From: Pseudoalteromonas haloplanktis ATCC 14393
GTDB taxonomy: Bacteria; Pseudomonadota; Gammaproteobacteria; Enterobacterales; Alteromonadaceae
DNA: 64,000 nucleotides
Assembly (NCBI RefSeq): GCF_000238355.1
Contig: NZ_AHCA01000001.1
Span: 744,001-808,000 of the forward strand
Reading direction: 5' to 3'
Shown here piece by piece: positions 61,148-64,000 of this stretch. The stretch's first letter is position 1; every line of letters starts with the position of its first letter. The position numbers were made by a program, and so were the translations under genes. The notes below the pieces were generated by a model. That model made no database searches. It saw only the letters and a program-made list of their open reading frames with translations, and had not been told where the DNA came from.

Positions 61148-64000
61148 ATGAAAATTCAACTACGCAAAACAGCACTTTCACTCGCTATCGCAGCTTGTGT
61201 TGGCGTAAGTGGTGCAGCGTTTGCAAATGAGACGACCTCTGCAATTAAAGGTCAAATCAAGGGGCCTAACGGTAATCCTGCTGCAGGTACTAAAATTACT
61301 ATCGTGCACGTTCCATCAGGTTCAACCAAAGAAACTGAAACCAACGATGCGGGTTACTTCACTGCAAAAGGCCTACGTGTTGGCGGACCTTATAGTGTTG
61401 TAGTTGACTCAGATGTATTCGCTGACCAGTCATTTAATAACATCAACCTACAAGTAGGTGCTGACTACCCAGTAAATGTAACTTTAGAGCCACAGTCTAG
61501 TATTGAACAAATCGTGGTAACTGGTCGCGCTATTAGCACAATGTCAGGTGGTACAGGCCCAGCATCAACGTTTACTTTAACAGATCTTGAAAATACGCCA
61601 GCTATTAACCGCGATATTAAAGATATCATCCGAATCGATCCTCGAGTAACAATTGATGATAGCCGCGGTTCTATTAACTGCGGTGGCGGTAACTCTCGTT
61701 TTAATAGCTTAACTTTAGACGGCGTTCGTATGAACGATAACTTTGGCCTAAATGCTAGTGGCTACCCTACAATTAACGCACCTTTCTCTTTTGATTCAAT
61801 CGAGCAAGTTGCGGTAGAACTAGCCCCATTTGATGTGCAATACGGTGGTTTCACTTCATGTAACATCAATGCGGTAACTAAGTCTGGTGGCAATGAAATC
61901 CACGGTGGCGTATTCTTCGACTATACGAATGACTCAATGAAAGGTGATTCAATCGAAGGGGAAAAAATTGATAACGGTAACTATAACGATAAACGTTATG
62001 GTTTCAACGTAGGCCTCCCGTTAATTAAAGACACGCTTTTCTTGTTCACTTCATATGAAAAAAATGAAAGCATCACTGAGTTTAACTACGGTGCTTTAAA
62101 TTCAGGTGCAGTAACCAGCAGTGATATTACTGATGTTCAACGTATTGCTCAAGAAGTGTATGGTTATGACGCAGGTGGCATGCCATCGAGTGCACCTGTA
62201 GAAGATGAAAAAATCTTTGTTAAACTTGATTGGAATATAAACGATAATCACCGTGCTAACTTAATCTATAATTACAACGACGCATTTACATTTAGTCAAT
62301 CAGATACAGGCAACAGCAAACTAAGTCTTAGCAATCACTTTTTTGAAGAAGGTGCTGAATTTACCTCAATCATCGCATCTGTATACTCTGACTGGAGCGA
62401 TAATTTCTCAACTGAAATTCGTTTTGGTAAATCAGAATTAGACAAGCGCACTGAATCTATTGATGCTGCTAGTAGTTTCGGTGAAATGCAAATTAAAACC
62501 GCAAATAACGGCACAATTTATATCGGTCCAGATGACTCTCGTCATTCAAATGATTTAAACTATGATACCACCACCGCAAAATTAGCCGGTACTTACTACC
62601 TTGACCAACATACAATTACAGCGGGTTATGAATTTGAAGAGCTAGAAATATTTAACTTATTTGCTCAACAAACACAAGGTGAATGGCGCTTCGACAGTGT
62701 TGAGGACTTTGAAGGCGGTCAAGCATCTTATATTGAATATACTAATGCAGCAGGTACGAATAACCCTAATGATCTTGCAGCAAGTTTCTCATACGCGCAA
62801 AATACTTTTTATATTCAAGATGAATATAGCTTTTCTGATATAGATGCATCATTAACCATTGGTCTTCGTTATGACAAATACACAAGTGATGATGCACCTA
62901 ACTATAACTCTAATTTTGATGCTCGATATGGCTTTAGCAATCAATCAACGCTTGATGGTGTTGACTTAATTCAACCGCGAGTAGGCTTCGAATGGTATGC
63001 CACTGATGCACTAGAAGTACGTGCTGGTTTAGGTTTATATTCAGGCGGTAACCCAAATGTTTGGTTATCTAACTCTTATTCTAATGATGGTATTACAAAT
63101 ATATATGTTAGACGTCCTGATGGCGCTGATTTAACAACAACACCTAATGTAAATGGCGGCGCACCTGGCTATGAAGTTCCGCAAGACATGTATGATGAAG
63201 TGGCTAACAGTACTGGAGACGGTCCTGTAAACTCAGTTGATCCGGATTTTGAAATGCCTTCAGAGTGGAAATACTCTGTTGGTGCAACATATACAACTGA
63301 AAATGATTATGTAATTGCACTTGATTACCTTTATACAAACCGTAAAAACTCAGCTACTTTAATTGATTTAGCGCTTGAAGATTCAGGTAAGACTACTTTT
63401 GATGGTCGTCCTATCTACCAAAGAAAAGAAGACGTTCTAAATCCTGATAAATACCGCGATGGTGATTTAATGCTTACCAACGTCGATGGTGATAGCGGCG
63501 ACTCTTCGATCATTTCGGCAGCAATCAGTAAAGCTTACGACAATGGTATTAGCATCCAATTTGCTTATGCATACACAGATTCTGATGATGTAAACCCGAT
63601 GACGAGTTCAACGGCAAGTTCAAACTATGGTAACTTAGCAACCTCAAATCCTGGAAACCCTGGTGTAGCAACATCAGATTATGAAATCCCACATCGCTTT
63701 ACCATGACTCTTGGTTACACTAATGAATTCTTCGATGGTTATAGCACGCGCTTTAACTTATTCGGCGAAGCATACAAAGGTCTACCATACAGCTATACGT
63801 TTAATGATAGTGATGAAGATGGGTTCGGTGATTACAATTCAAATGGTTCTCGCCAATTACTTTATGTACCTCTTGAAAACGATCCTAATGTAACGTATGA
63901 CATGACTGCTGCTGAAATTGCAGACTTCAATAAATGGATTGGTGATAATGGTCTTGAGCGCGGTCAAATTACTGGCCGTAATAGCCAAAATGCAGATTGG
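61148..64000 (+). CDS. Oar-like TonB-dependent receptor, 3' end outside window
   Basis: An uninterrupted frame of 951 codons runs from the ATG at 61148 to the last base. The signal peptide is cleaved near residue 26 (AFA/NE). A carboxypeptidase-regulatory-like domain follows (about 28-115, 'IKGQIKGPNGNPAAGTKITIV' and 'NDAGYFTAKGLRVGGPYSVVV'), then a TonB box-like segment (EQIVVTG, about 119-125), a plug with 'NRDIKDIIRIDPRVTIDDSRG' and 'NCGGGNSRFNSLTLDGVRMND', and barrel strands. This is the Oar/SusC-like large receptor type of marine bacteria. Its ligand is unknown; being next to a secreted nuclease suggests nucleic-acid products, but this is inference. Confidence 0.92.
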   Translation, partial: MKIQLRKTALSLAIAACVGVSGAAFANETTSAIKGQIKGPNGNPAAGTKITIVHVPSGSTKETETNDAGYFTAKGLRVGGPYSVVVDSDVFADQSFNNINLQVGADYPVNVTLEPQSSIEQIVVTGRAISTMSGGTGPASTFTLTDLENTPAINRDIKDIIRIDPRVTIDDSRGSINCGGGNSRFNSLTLDGVRMNDNFGLNASGYPTINAPFSFDSIEQVAVELAPFDVQYGGFTSCNINAVTKSGGNEIHGGVFFDYTNDSMKGDSIEGEKIDNGNYNDKRYGFNVGLPLIKDTLFLFTSYEKNESITEFNYGALNSGAVTSSDITDVQRIAQEVYGYDAGGMPSSAPVEDEKIFVKLDWNINDNHRANLIYNYNDAFTFSQSDTGNSKLSLSNHFFEEGAEFTSIIASVYSDWSDNFSTEIRFGKSELDKRTESIDAASSFGEMQIKTANNGTIYIGPDDSRHSNDLNYDTTTAKLAGTYYLDQHTITAGYEFEELEIFNLFAQQTQGEWRFDSVEDFEGGQASYIEYTNAAGTNNPNDLAASFSYAQNTFYIQDEYSFSDIDASLTIGLRYDKYTSDDAPNYNSNFDARYGFSNQSTLDGVDLIQPRVGFEWYATDALEVRAGLGLYSGGNPNVWLSNSYSNDGITNIYVRRPDGADLTTTPNVNGGAPGYEVPQDMYDEVANSTGDGPVNSVDPDFEMPSEWKYSVGATYTTENDYVIALDYLYTNRKNSATLIDLALEDSGKTTFDGRPIYQRKEDVLNPDKYRDGDLMLTNVDGDSGDSSIISAAISKAYDNGISIQFAYAYTDSDDVNPMTSSTASSNYGNLATSNPGNPGVATSDYEIPHRFTMTLGYTNEFFDGYSTRFNLFGEAYKGLPYSYTFNDSDEDGFGDYNSNGSRQLLYVPLENDPNVTYDMTAAEIADFNKWIGDNGLERGQITGRNSQNADW

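Noticed and set aside
1..64000. CRISPR arrays, prophage, insertion sequences, tRNA or rRNA genes
   Set aside because: I saw no regularly spaced repeats, no transposase, integrase or phage structural genes, and no tRNA-like T-loop with matching acceptor arms. Mild repeats are limited to the REP pair and short palindromes listed.

Overview
The window looks like chromosome from an AT-rich marine gammaproteobacterium of the order Alteromonadales, most probably Pseudoalteromonas or a close relative. Support comes from several TonB-dependent receptors, the OsmC-YcaO fusion protein, an exported arylsulfatase, large secreted peptidases with C-terminal surface-sorting tails, many LysR regulators, and frequent TTG/GTG starts. 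This assignment rests on gene content alone. I saw no rRNA, tRNA, CRISPR array, prophage or insertion sequence. Both ends cut through TonB-dependent receptor genes (1-245 and 61148-64000).

Region 1 (937-11297) is a tight eight-gene run on the plus strand with gaps of 12 bases or fewer, or overlaps. It encodes a TonB-dependent receptor, a TVP38-type membrane domain fused to a mercuric-reductase-like flavoenzyme, a DUF547 protein, a YnjB/YnjC/YnjD-type ABC importer, a CDP-alcohol phosphatidyltransferase (YnjF-like) and a sterol-desaturase-family di-iron membrane enzyme. It reads as one uptake-and-processing system with an unknown substrate.

Region 2 (11751-28019) holds exported outer-membrane proteins, an exported HAD phosphatase, a Cys-type arylsulfatase, and an operon that starts with an octaheme cytochrome c-TPR protein and runs into MoxR, DUF58, DUF4381, BatA, BatB and BatD. 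Two paralogous BamA/TamA-like beta-barrels without POTRA domains (14075-15259 and 26853-28019) lie on either side.

Region 3 (28051-39135) is made of small regulator-plus-target units: SDR/LysR, alpha/beta hydrolase-LysR (overlapping), PACE efflux pump/LysR, a CPXCG zinc-ribbon protein, an FMN reductase, an S41-like peptidase, and an aldehyde dehydrogenase with a divergent AraC regulator.

Region 4 (39136-49411) has an NhaC-family antiporter behind a leader of about 230 nt ending in a terminator-like hairpin, the OsmC-YcaO protein, an inverted pair of GTAG-type REP elements, and a very large subtilisin-like protease.

Region 5 (49532-64000) has a truncated DUF1287 gene behind an ECF sigma factor-DUF6768-hydrolase operon, a lipoprotein M16 peptidase, a MAPEG protein, a cyclophilin with a sorting tail, a 5'-nucleotidase, a two-gene membrane sensor-like pair of unknown function, an exported S1/P1 nuclease, and an Oar-like receptor. 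The nuclease and nucleotidase would suit scavenging of phosphorus or nucleosides from extracellular nucleic acid.

Many starts were moved from the longest open frame to the start that has a ribosome-binding site or a stop/start overlap. These are stated in each entry.
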